From positions 1-26,580 of the forward strand of contig JAHBMJ010001754.1 of assembly GCA_018398765.1 (NCBI GenBank): DNA of 26,580 nt. Direction: 5' to 3'. The notes beneath the pieces are model-generated. The model saw nothing but the letters and a program-made list of their open reading frames with translations. It had not been told where the DNA came from and did no database searches. Shown here piece by piece: positions 1 through 10,700 of the stretch. The translations under genes were made by a program, and so were the position numbers. The stretch's first letter is position 1; each line of letters begins with the position of its first letter. The stretch comes from Chromera velia. Its lineage: Eukaryota; Sar; Chromeraceae.

Positions 1-1419
1 GCTTCAGATTCGGTCTTCTTTTTGTGTGTGTTTCCTGTGGCTGCTCAATCGTCTTTCTTGTGTGTTCCCCCACCGAACAAAAAGAGTGGACTGTGTGTCC
101 GTTTAGATGCGTGAAGTCATCCGTTTGTGAAAGCGTTTTTGCAAATGAATTTCCGCGTGTCCTCTTGAATGTTATCGCATTGCCGTGTGTCTGTTTGAAG
201 CCTTTTTGCAAACGATCTGTGTGATGCTCTTCATGTGCTCGTGTCCTGCGGAACCGTTTCGTCTCGGCGCGTTCGATCGATTGTGGCACCGTTTACTGTT
301 GCTTCTGTGTGTCCGTTTTTGAGTACCAATTAGTACCAATCGCACATGCACTCTGCCAGTGGCTAAACCAAGTTTTTTTCACCTTTGTGTGACTTTCACT
401 CAAAGTGAGATTCGATATTACGGCATTCAAGTTAACATCAATACTATTATGACTGCAATCTGGCTCCATATTAGCCAAACGCCATTTCAGTTTCTTAGTA
501 GGGTTTTGGAAGAACTACAGGGTTTAGAATTTCATATTAGATTTTATGTGGATGTTCACTATTATTCACTACCAGAGATGCCCTAGAGAGATGCCAGTGT
601 TTAGCTGGTACGTTTTTAAAAACGTTATAGATATATGAGGCATTGTATTTTTTTTTTTGACATTTTTTTTTAATTTTCTACTTATTACTACTAAGTTGTA
701 TATGGAGAGTATATAGGCCGCAACACAGCAGGCTGCCAAATTAAATATATTAATAAGATAAATTAAACTGCATCGTAAAACATAAATACAAAAAAAATAT
801 GTGGGAGATGGTAGTTTTGTTTTTACTAGTGTTTTCAAGAGTTCAACGTTGTGCATAGCCTTATGCTGGAATGAAGGCTATATAACGGAGTGCATGCCTT
901 GGAAGTCAGCAATAATATTGCTTCTTAGGTTGATTCCTCGGTTTATTTCGGTCTTACTGTCCGTGCGATTACAATAGTCCAAGAATGTCATTGTTCGAAG
1001 GGCAAAATAGAGACCTTATTGCTTGACACATAGGTACTAGTAGACTGACTGACACTGCGGCCATTACGAGCCTAGTTACGAGCTGTCTGTCACATGCAAA
1101 GAATAAAAGGGATAAGTGTCACTCTCTGCGTCCCTCTTCGGAGGGACCTGTGTACTAGTCATAGTCCAGGGCAATCCCTTGAGGCCCATTCCGAGCTTAC
1201 CTGAGCCTTCTCTTCCTCTCCTTCTCCCGGACTTATCGAGAGAGCAAACATACAAACAAAGATAATGCAACCGAAAAGCAGAAAAGGAAATCCCAGCTGA
1301 TGAATTCACCAACCAGCGAGGCTGTACAGAGAGCCTATTTATAGGATCGTCTGTGCTCTTTCGCTTTCTTTCCATCTAGGCACACAAACCACTTATCCCA
1401 GCCACCCCTTTCCCTCTAC
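1..1419. other. Intergenic stretch without a convincing gene
   Basis: No open frame here shows a recognisable domain, and those present lack good splice or start context. The part from about 600 to 850 is AT-rich and contains a perfect 16-bp palindrome at 610-625 (ACGTTTTTAAAAACGT). A TATA-like string reading TATAAATAGG on the minus strand lies near 1335-1345, inside a 99-codon minus-strand frame (1076-1375) of unknown status. It could be promoter sequence or chance. Nothing else is supported. Confidence 0.5.
1412..1419. repeat. Target-site duplication, left copy
   Basis: CCCTCTAC directly abuts the left terminal inverted repeat of the hAT-type element. The identical copy is at 2323-2330. 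Confidence 0.85.
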
Positions 1420-2322
1420 TAGGGCTAGGAAAAGGTTCATTGAAAAAAGGTTCAAATCTGAAAAAGTGAACCTGTTGAACCTGTTTTGAACCTGTTGAAC
1501 CTGTTGAACCTGTTTTAAACCTGTTTTAGAGGCCAGACGCGCGGCCACTAGTACAAGGCCGGCCAGGCCCGCGCCGCCCGCGGCCCATATAGGTGAAATA
1601 AGGAGCCGGAGCCATGTGCACAGCAACTGTTCCTAGCTGGTTCAATCTATTGTGTCGGACAGACGCATGTCAGCATATGTCAGTATCATATATCAGCATG
1701 AAAACTTATGTTGACGGTTGTAGAAGTGAAGAAGTATACGTGACTTACCAAGTTTTCTACTTGCAAGGCCCCGTATCAAAATGGACAGTCTCCACTGAAG
1801 GAATGAGGAAGTATAGAGTTTGTTTAACAGTAGTCTGCACCATAGACTGCACGACAGTGTAATTGACAATGTCTTTTTGGAGGGGCTGCTTCAGACTTGT
1901 GCCGGCAGCAGTCCCTCTGCTTGCTTCCGCTACTGCCGTCTCCGGATCTTTTTTTTATAGTCACAAACTGTGTTTAAAAAAAAAAAATTAAAAATGTAGC
2001 CCGGGAGCGGAGCCCCCCTTAATTAATTTAGGAATATATTTCTAAATATATTTCTGAATATATTCCTGATTATATTACTTTTAAAGTGAGTAACTAGTGA
2101 ATAAATATATTCCATAATTAAACACTTTTACTACTAAGGCATAGATTCTATAATAAAACGTTCTAAAAATGTATTAAAGCCTAATTTAAAGGCATAAAAT
2201 AACACGAAAAAATGAGGTTTCTATTAATTAAAAGTGAACCTGTTTTTAAACCCGTTTTTGAACCTGATTCAGGTTCATTACTTCGAAGTGAACCTTGAAC
2301 CTTGAACCTTTTTCTAGCACTA
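1420..2322. mobile_element. Non-autonomous hAT-type DNA transposon, 903 bp
   Basis: The left end reads TAGGGCTAGGAAAAGGTTCA and the reverse complement of the right end reads TAGTGCTAGAAAAAGGTTCA, so 18 of 20 bases match. The element is bordered by a perfect 8-bp direct repeat, CCCTCTAC, at 1412-1419 and 2323-2330. An 8-bp target duplication with TAGNG termini is the hallmark of the hAT superfamily. Both subterminal regions are packed with short AGGTTCA/TGAACCT motifs in both orientations (about 1434-1530 and 2233-2312), as expected for transposase-binding subterminal repeats. The interior is AT-rich with no frame resembling a transposase; the 82-codon plus frame at 1614-1862 is probably chance. 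The intact target duplication argues for a fairly recent insertion. Confidence 0.88.
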
Positions 2323-2330
2323 CCCTCTAC
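2323..2330. repeat. Target-site duplication, right copy
   Basis: CCCTCTAC directly follows the right terminal inverted repeat and matches 1412-1419 in all eight bases. Confidence 0.85.
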
Positions 2331-2375
2331 CCCTCTTGATTGTTCACTGACCCCATCAATGTAAAGACCCCTCGC

Positions 2376-2599
2376 TCAGATATGGTCGAGAGCGTACCTC
2401 AGAGACGCGATCAAATCTTCTGCACTCCCCACTCCCACAGACACCCTGATGAATCAATCCGTGAGTGATGCCGACCTTCAGTCTGTCCTCACTGGCCATG
2501 TTGGCGTGAGTGAACACTGCAGGATAGGTGATGATCGACTCTGTTGCCCCCAGGTTCTCACACAGAGACCAGGGACGCGGGATCGTGTCAATCAACTTT
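2376..2599 (-). pseudogene. C-terminal fragment of a cystathionine gamma-synthase/lyase, frameshifted
   Basis: Read on the minus strand, the fragment encodes the conserved end of the Cys/Met-metabolism PLP-enzyme family: WSLCENLGATESIITYPA, then FTHANMASEDRLKVGIT, then the last helix ending ASLRYALDHI and a TGA at 2376-2378. This family makes or cleaves cystathionine in the cytosol or plastid. After GITHGLI the frame is lost, and the expected RVSVGVGSAEDLI continues in another frame. Removing four bases near 2449-2457 (TTGATTCATCAGG against an expected TTGATCAGG) would restore it. The usual Asp of GITDGL is His here. The 5' edge at 2599 follows a plausible CAG acceptor. No upstream exon with the PLP-lysine motif is visible in the next 2 kb on this strand, so the piece looks like an isolated relic. 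A sequencing or assembly error in a gene with a long upstream intron is the alternative. Confidence 0.72.
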
Positions 2600-4715
2600 C
2601 TGCCCGCACAAGCGGGCTCTAATCTCTGCTTATAGTACATCGACACACATCGCTCTTCCAGTTTCCTTCTGGTATGAGAGGTAAATATTACAGCGAGAAA
2701 CGGAGGCAAACAAAAGGTACGAAAAAGAAAACTTTTTGATTGTGACAAAGAACATGCACAAAACGCCAGACCAAAATTGTACGAACAAAGAGATACGTAA
2801 AGAAAGAAGGGAAGAAAGTTCGAAAAAAACAAAGAAAGAAAGAAAGACAGACAGAAAGAAAGACAGAAAAATGGGAATACAAAGAAGAAAGGCCAAAGAA
2901 AAGGGACGCTGTTCTAGTGAAAGTCTTCTCTGCCGTTCTCTTCCCCCCCCCTCCGGGCCCTTTTTCTGTTTTGCTTCCCTTCTCTTCCCTTCTTTTGCCC
3001 CTTTCGCCCCTTCAACCAGTTCTCTCCCCCCGATCATAAGTGTCTTACTTAAAGTCGTTTCACAGCGATTCATATAAAGAAAACTTTATGGTACAAGCGG
3101 AATAGAAGTGGATATAACAGCACTCAGACAGACTGACGAAATGTCCCTTTCCCCTTTTCAAACTCCTTGTACCTTCAGACGGAGTCCACTTACACGCAGG
3201 AACAAAAAGATGGTTGGGCCTTCCATATTTTGTTTCGACTGCAGGACAAAGCTCTGTTGAATCGCAAAAACAGATGCCTTTCTTTCTATCGTTTCCGTAC
3301 TCCTGCCTCCATCCACCCCGGCAACCTCTCTTCCAGCAGACATATAGCACCCAGTCTGATACACCCTGTGGGTCAGAGTTCCGGCCCTTCAGCCCTGCAT
3401 GACAAAAACTTCCTTCGACTGCAGGACAAAGCTCTGTTGCATCGCAAAAACGGACACCTTTCTTTCTATCGTTTCCGTACTCCTGCCTCCATCTACCCCG
3501 GCAACCTCTCTTCCGGCGGACATATGGCACCCAGTCTGACACACTCTGTGGGTCAGAGTTCCAGCCCTTCAGCCCTGCATGACAAAAACTTCCCTTCGTG
3601 GCCTTTTCACTCACAAGCACCTGACCAGGCTCTAACAAAGAAAGTTTCAAGCACTTAAAAGATCCGATGAGACAGTTGGTTGTATGCGTCTTTGTACAAA
3701 AACGGATATCGTCCTTTCTGCACTGTAAACACATAACAGATCTCTCTTCTCCATTCAAAAGCACATGAATTGGATGGAATCGGAATCCAATACAGTAACT
3801 TCGAACGAAGGCGCACCTTTCTTTAAAGACAGTACTGAATGTGGAGGACCAGAATCAGACAGACGGTTGGACTGAGAACAAGAAAGCACACTGATACCTG
3901 CAAACTGGTTATCTAGAGAGATTGATCTCACTAACAATTTCTCTCTGTCCGTTCGTATTCTGATGCGTCTTTCCCTTCCTCACTCTCTGTCAATGTTCCG
4001 TTGTCCTTTCTTTGTTAAAGCTGCATACAGTGGGTCCAAAAAGTCTCTCCCCAATCCCCCTGTCCGACAGCAAGAGAGGAGAGGGTCTCAATTCATTTTC
4101 GTCTTCGAATATAGCTCCTTGACCACGTCCCTTTCGTGTACTCCCTCCTTAGTCAGCTCGTTCCGTACGAGCAAAGAAGGTCCCCCATTCCTTGAGAGGC
4201 TGTTAGGCGCAACGGTGTCTCTCCGTACTGCAGACAAAAGACCCAGAATGTGATTCGACTTTGCGGAAACGTATGCAAAACTCCGTGTCCATTTATAGGG
4301 CCATGCACAAAAAGAAGCCTCACAGATAGACAACTATTTTTTTTAAAAAAAAATTCTGACGGATGATACAGATATTCATGCATCGGGTGCGAAAGGCCCG
4401 CCCGGTTGGGAGCGATCAGCTCGGGCATGCTTAAGCTTTAAGAGTCCGGAAGTTAAACACATGTACGCACTGAACACTGTCATGGGTGGACTCCGAAGGG
4501 CACACGCACATACTGCGACCAAACAAAGGATGCCTTGAGGAACTTCTTGTGGGAGGGAATCAAACTAGCACAAATCATGCATCCAGTATGATACTTTGTG
4601 CTCAAAGAGGGGTCGCCATGATTGGAAACAATATTGACGAACGGTCTCGCAAAAGAGCGGCAGCCATTTTTCTCCTGGAGTGCAAAAGGGGAAAGGGTTT
4701 GGTGTAGAAGGAGCT
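2600..4715. other. Stretch without a resolved gene
   Basis: Contents: a purine-rich tract at about 2790-2880, a pyrimidine-rich tract at about 2940-3030, the 180-bp tandem duplication at 3234-3593, and a Tc1/mariner-like terminus without a partner at 4026-4048. Open frames on both strands across 3060-3764 are stretched by the 180-bp repeat, whose length is a multiple of three. The stretch just below 4716 should be the 3' flank of the minus-strand ankyrin gene. A minus-strand TATAAATGG string lies near 4291-4300, with no gene model to attach it to. Confidence 0.45.
3234..3593. repeat. Two-copy 180-bp tandem repeat
   Basis: Unit 1 (3234-3413) and unit 2 (3414-3593) align without gaps with 11 substitutions, about 94% identity. 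The period is 60 codons, so several frames stay open through both units on both strands. Eight of the 11 substitutions share one codon phase. In the minus-strand frame that contains MSAGREVAGVDGG this is the third codon position, and most of those changes are silent. This suggests, without proving, that the repeat was once or still is protein-coding on the minus strand. No known domain was recognised. Confidence 0.8.
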
Positions 4716-7700
4716 CTATACTTCCCTCTGCAAAACTTGCAAATAATTTGGTAACGGGCGCAAAGCGCATGCTGAACCTACACTGTTTCTTGCGTTGATA
4801 TCGGCTCCAGTCTCGATCAGCGCCTTTGCTGCAAGAAGCTTGTTCTGGACTGCGGCATAGTGCAGTGCAGTTGTCTGCATTCGCTTCCACGTACAGCAAG
4901 GCAGAGCAAGGAAAGAGGGAGGGGCGTTCAGGAAACATGATACCATGGCACCAGAGGAAGAAAAGGAGGGACACAGCGGCTGAAGCATAGCAACTAACTT
5001 GGTAGACTGAGTGGTCCTTTATCTTCACAAAGTCCGAGCCACCCGAGCTGGCAACCTCTCTGACGACCCTCTCAATAATTGAATTGTCATTCCAAATCCT
5101 CGCAAGATCATGAAGAATCGTGCCGCTATCATATCCAGAATGGGCCTGCAGGAACAAAGAAGGGAAGAGAAGAGGCCCCCCAGTTAGGCCGAACAAACGT
5201 TTGGGGGAAACAATAGAAAGACGCAGGAGGACGATCCAGCGAACAGAAACGAGTATAGAAAACACGTGTTATAGCACGCCAGAGCAAGCATCAGCACAAC
5301 CCCAAATCATATTCAACTAACCATGCCAGTGCTGGTGCACCGGAAGCTCATAACTCACCGCCCTTCTCTAAGAAATCAAACCAACCATCACTCTCTACTC
5401 ACCAGGAGTTTACAGGGAAGTGCTGCTCTACTATCTAGCAGCGCGGCCGTAAAGGCCTCTTTGCTACCCAGTACTGCCCTGCTGAGTACGGTGTGCTCCT
5501 CCTGCATTGGTTCACAGCAGTGGAACAGAAAGTGAAGCAGAGAGTTTCAGAAAACGAACAATCAACTTTTCCTTCGCAGACTCACTTTGTCCCCGTGGTT
5601 CACAAAAGTCCACCCTGCAGCCTTCCCAAGAACACGAATGTTCTCCGCCACCTTCGGACAGTCGTTAAAGTCGTTGACAATCTTGTGTAGGACGCTGCCT
5701 CCCCAGTAATCTGCCAGTGTCCCCTGCAGATATGCAGCCAGAAAGGGTGTCCATCTGTATATTAGCTGTCTGTGAGTGCCATGTCCTTCTCACTGACACT
5801 CTTCAAGACTTTTGTTTGCAGCTGTGGGCTATCATTCGAAGTACTTCCATTGTTTGATTCAAAGGCTGCCAAGAGGATGAATTTCTTCAGATGTCCAACA
5901 CAAGCGCTCTGCCACCTGTTTTTCAATGTTGTCAAATCCTTCTGATGTCCGTTAGATCCATGCAGATATGGATGCACTAACCATCATTCTCCTTGCGACC
6001 GTCATCATCGCGTCGGCATGTCCCGCCTTGTCAGCAACAGTCACGGCCATCTCGCCTTTCTGTAAAAGCAGAATTGAGAGAACGCTGCATGTGTTAAGAG
6101 CAACGTGCCGAAAGCAACAACAGACGAATACCGCAACTGAGTCCCCTTCCACATTAACCCACATCCCCACCATAACCCTACCATTTCCCAACTGACCTAC
6201 CTGGTTGACTGCCAGCAGGTCTGCACCGGCATCAATGAGCAGCGAGATCAGAGTCTCATCTCCTGTCCTTGCCGCTGCATGAAGGGCAGTATCGTTTTCC
6301 TGCAGAGTTCCAGTGCATTTAGGAGGCGGTCACTGATACATGAGGCTGGCAGACTAGACAGACAAAGCAATGGATGAATTGGCATAAGGAGGTATGGCAA
6401 AAGCTGCCGCGTGGATGAATACAGGTTGACAAAACAATTGCAAATGCTTAAACGACACTGTGACGACAGCCAGGCCTCTCCACTTACCTTTGTGACCAGC
6501 TTCAGATCTGCACCATTTTTCAAGAGGAGTTTGACAGTCTCCAGATGACGGCCAGCAACTGCCTTGACGAGCGCTGTTCTTTCATCCTGCAAACATGTCT
6601 CGAGTTTACTGCCTGCAGATTTTCTTCGCGGCCTCTCATTCACTCAACCTCCAACTTTACTCTGATTCAATTGAATCCTCATCTAAACTGGGAGAACATG
6701 TACCTTGCAAGGTTCTTCTTGGGGCCCGGACGTGCTACACCTGTTCGACTCGCTCGCTTTCTCCTGCACCGTGCCAAACTTAATTCGACTAAGCCCCCAC
6801 CGGTCATATTTCACTCCACCAAATCGGACCCTTTCATTTCCACTAACCATTGATGATGAGCTCAACAGACGGCCATCGTACAGACAAATCTCTCTCGTTA
6901 TCCATTGTTTTGTTCATGTGGTTTTTTTGTTTTGTAGCATCCAGTAAGCGACAGAGCCGTATGGATCCTCCCCGTGATTGAAGGACTCACCTTTGAGGGC
7001 ACATTGACGTAGATGCCACGGGCGATGAGCTCAGAGACTACCTTTGAATGACCGTTGGAGGTGGCTTTGTGCAGCGCTGTCTCTCCGTCCTGCAGAAAGT
7101 CATACAACATACAAGGAGACGTTGAAGCATTTCAGGACTTGTTTTTCTAAGCCCAGGCCCAATATCACAAAGAAAAAGAGACTCCTCTTCATGCCTGTCT
7201 ATGTTAGGTTTCCTTCAGAGTAAATCGACACGCAAATCTTGCAAACATATCTCGAGTTTACTGCCTACAGATTTTCTTCGCGGCCTCTTACTCACTCAAC
7301 CTCCAACTTTACTCTGATTCAATTGAATCCTCACCTAAACTGGGAGAACATGTACCTTGCAAGGTTCTTCTTGGGGCCCAAACTTGCTACACATGTTCGA
7401 CTCGCTCGCTTTCTCCTGCACCGCGCCAAACTTAATTCGACTAAGCCCCCACCGGTCACATTTCACTCCACCAAATCGGACCCTTTCATTTCCACTAACC
7501 ATTGATGATGAGCTCAACAGACGGCCATCGTACAGACAAATCTCTCTCGTTGTCCATTGTTTTGTTTATGTGGTTTTTTTGTTTTGTGGCATCCAGTAAG
7601 CGACAGAGCCGTATGGATCCTCCCCATGATTGAAGGACTCACCTTTAAGGGCACATTGACGTAGATGCCACAGGCGATGAGCTCAGAGACTACCTTTGAA

Positions 7701-10700
7701 TGACCGTTGGAGGCGGCTTTGTGCAGCGCTGTCTCTCCGTCCTGCAGAAAGCCGTGCAACATATAAGGAGACGTTGAAGCATTTCAGGACTTGTTTTTCT
7801 AAGCCCAGGCCCAATATCACAAGGAAAAAGAGACTCCTCTTCATGCCTGTCTGTGTTGGGTTTCTTTCAGAGTAAATCGATATGCAAATCCTGCAAACAT
7901 GTCTCGAGTTTACTGCCTACAAATTTTTTTCACGGCCCCTCACTCACTCAACCTCTAACTTTATTCTGATTCAATTGAATCCTCACCTAAACTGGGAGAA
8001 CATGTACCTTGCAAGGTTCTTCTTGGGGCCCGGACTTGCTACACCTGTTCGACTCGCTCGCTTTCTCCTGCACCGCACCAAACTTAATTCGACTAAGCCC
8101 CCACTGGTCATATTTCACTCCACCAAATCAGACCCTTTCATTTCCACTAATCATTGATGATGAGCTCAACAGACGGCCATCGTACAGACAAATCTCTCTC
8201 GTTGTCAATTGTTTTGTTTATGTGGTTTTTTTGTTTTGTAGCATCCAGTAAGCGACAGAGCCGTATGGATCCTCCCCGTGATTGAAGGACTCACCTTTGA
8301 GGGCACATGGACGTAGATGCCACGGGCGATGAGCTCAGAGACTACCTTTGAATGACCGTTGGAGGCGGCTTTGTGCAGCGCTGTCTCTCCGTCCTGCAGA
8401 AAGCCGTGCAACATATAAGGAGACGTTGAAGCATTTCAGGACTTGTTTTTCTAAGCCCAGGCCCAATATCATAAGGAAAAAGAGACTCCTCTTCACGCCT
8501 GTCTGTGTTGGGTTTCCTTCAGAGTAAATCGATATGCAAATCCTGTAAACATGTCTCGAGTTTACTGCCTACAGATTTTTTTCACGGCCTCTCACTCACT
8601 CAACCTCTAACTTTATTCTGATTCAATTGAATCCTCACCTAAACTGGGAGAACATGTACCTTGCAAGGTTCTTCTTGGGGCCCGGACTTGCTACACCTGT
8701 TCGACTCGCTCGCTTTCTCCTGCACCACACCAAACTTAATTCGACTAAGCCCCCACTGGTCATATTTCACTCCACCAAATCAGACCCTTTCGTTTCCACT
8801 AATCATTGATGATGAGCTCAACAGACGGCCATCGTACAAACAAATCTCTCTCGTTGTCAATTGTTTTGTTTATGTGGTTTTTTTGTTTTGTGGCATCCAG
8901 TAAGCGACAGAGCCATATGGATCCTCCCCATGATTGAAGGACTCACCTTTGAGGGCATATTGACGTAGATACCACAGGCGATGAGCTCAGAAACTACCTT
9001 TGAATGACCGTTGGAGGCGGCTTTGTGCAGCGCTGTCTCTCCGTCCTGCAGAAAGCCGTGCAACATATAAGGAGACGTTGAAGCATTTCAGGACTTGTTT
9101 TTCTAAGCCCAGGCCCAATATCACAAGGAAAAAGAGACTCCTCTTCACGCCTGTCTGTGTTGGGTTTCCTTCAGAGTAAATCGACACGCAAATCCTGCAA
9201 ACATATCTCAAGTTTACTGCCTGCAGATTTTCTTTGCGGCCTCTCACTCACTCAACCTCCAACTTTACTCTGATTTAATTGAATCCTCACCTAAACTGGG
9301 AGAACATGTACCTTGCAAGGTTCTTTTTGGGGCCCAAACTTGCTACACCTGTTCGACTTGCTCGCTTTCTCCTACTCCGCGCCAAACTTAATTCGACTAA
9401 GCCCCCACTGGTCACATTTCACTCCACCAAATCGGACCCTTTCATTTCCACTAACCATTGATGATGAGCTCAACAGACGGCCATCGTACAGACAAATCTC
9501 TCTTGTTGTCCATTGTTTTTTTTATGTGGTTTTTTTGTTTTGTGGCATCCAGTAAGCGACAGAGCCGTATGGATCTTCCCCGTGATTGAAGCACTCACCT
9601 TTGAGGGCACATGGACGTAGGTGTCACGGGTGATGAGCTCAGAAACTACCTTTGAATGACCGTTGGAGGCGGCTTTGTGCAGCGCTGTCTCTCCGTCCTG
9701 CAGAAAGCCGTACAACATATAAGAAGACGTTGAAGCATTTCAGGACTTGTTTTTCTAAGCCCAGGCCCAATATCACAAAGAAAAAGAGACTCCTCTTCAC
9801 GCCTGTCTGTGTTAGGTTTCCTTCAGAGTAAATCGACGTGCAAGTCCTGCAAACATGTCTCGAATTTACTGCCTGCAGATTTTTTTTGCGGCCTCTCACT
9901 CACTCAACCTCCAACTTTATTCTGATTCAATTGAATCCTCACCTAAACTGGGAGAACATGTACCTTGCAAGGTTCTTCTTGGGGCCCGGACTTGCTACAC
10001 GTGTTCGACTCGCTCGCTTTCTTCTGCACCGCGCCAAACTTAATTCAACCAAGCCCCCACTGGTCATATTTCACTCCACCAAATCAGACCCTTTCATTTC
10101 CACTAATCATTGATGATGAGCTCAACAGAGGGCCATCGTACAGACAAATCTCTCTCGTTGTCAATTGTTTTGTTTATGTGGTTTTTTTGTTTTGTGGCAT
10201 CCAGTAAGCGACAGAGCCGTATGGATCCTCCCCGTGATTGAAGGACTCACTTTTGAGGGCACATTACCGTAGATGCCACGGGCGATGAGCTCAGAGACTA
10301 CCTTTGAATGACCGTTGGAGACGGCTTTGTGCAGCGCTGTCTCTCCGTCCTGCAGAAAGCCGTGCAACATATAAGGAGACGTTGAAGCATTTCAGGACTT
10401 GTTTTTTTAAGCCCAGGCCCAATATCACAAGGAAAAAGAGACTCCTCTTCATGCCTGTCTGTGTTGGGTTTCCTTCAGAGTAAATCGACACGCAAATCCT
10501 GCAAACATGTCTCGAGTTTACTGCCTGCAGATTTTCTTCACAGCCTCTCACTCACTCAACCTCCAACTTTACTCTGATTCAATTGAATCCTCACCTAAAC
10601 TGGGAGAACATGTACCTTGCAAGGTTCTTCTTGGGGCCCGGACTTGCTACACCTGTTCGACTCGCTCGTTTTCTCCTGCACCGCGCCAAACTTAATTCGA

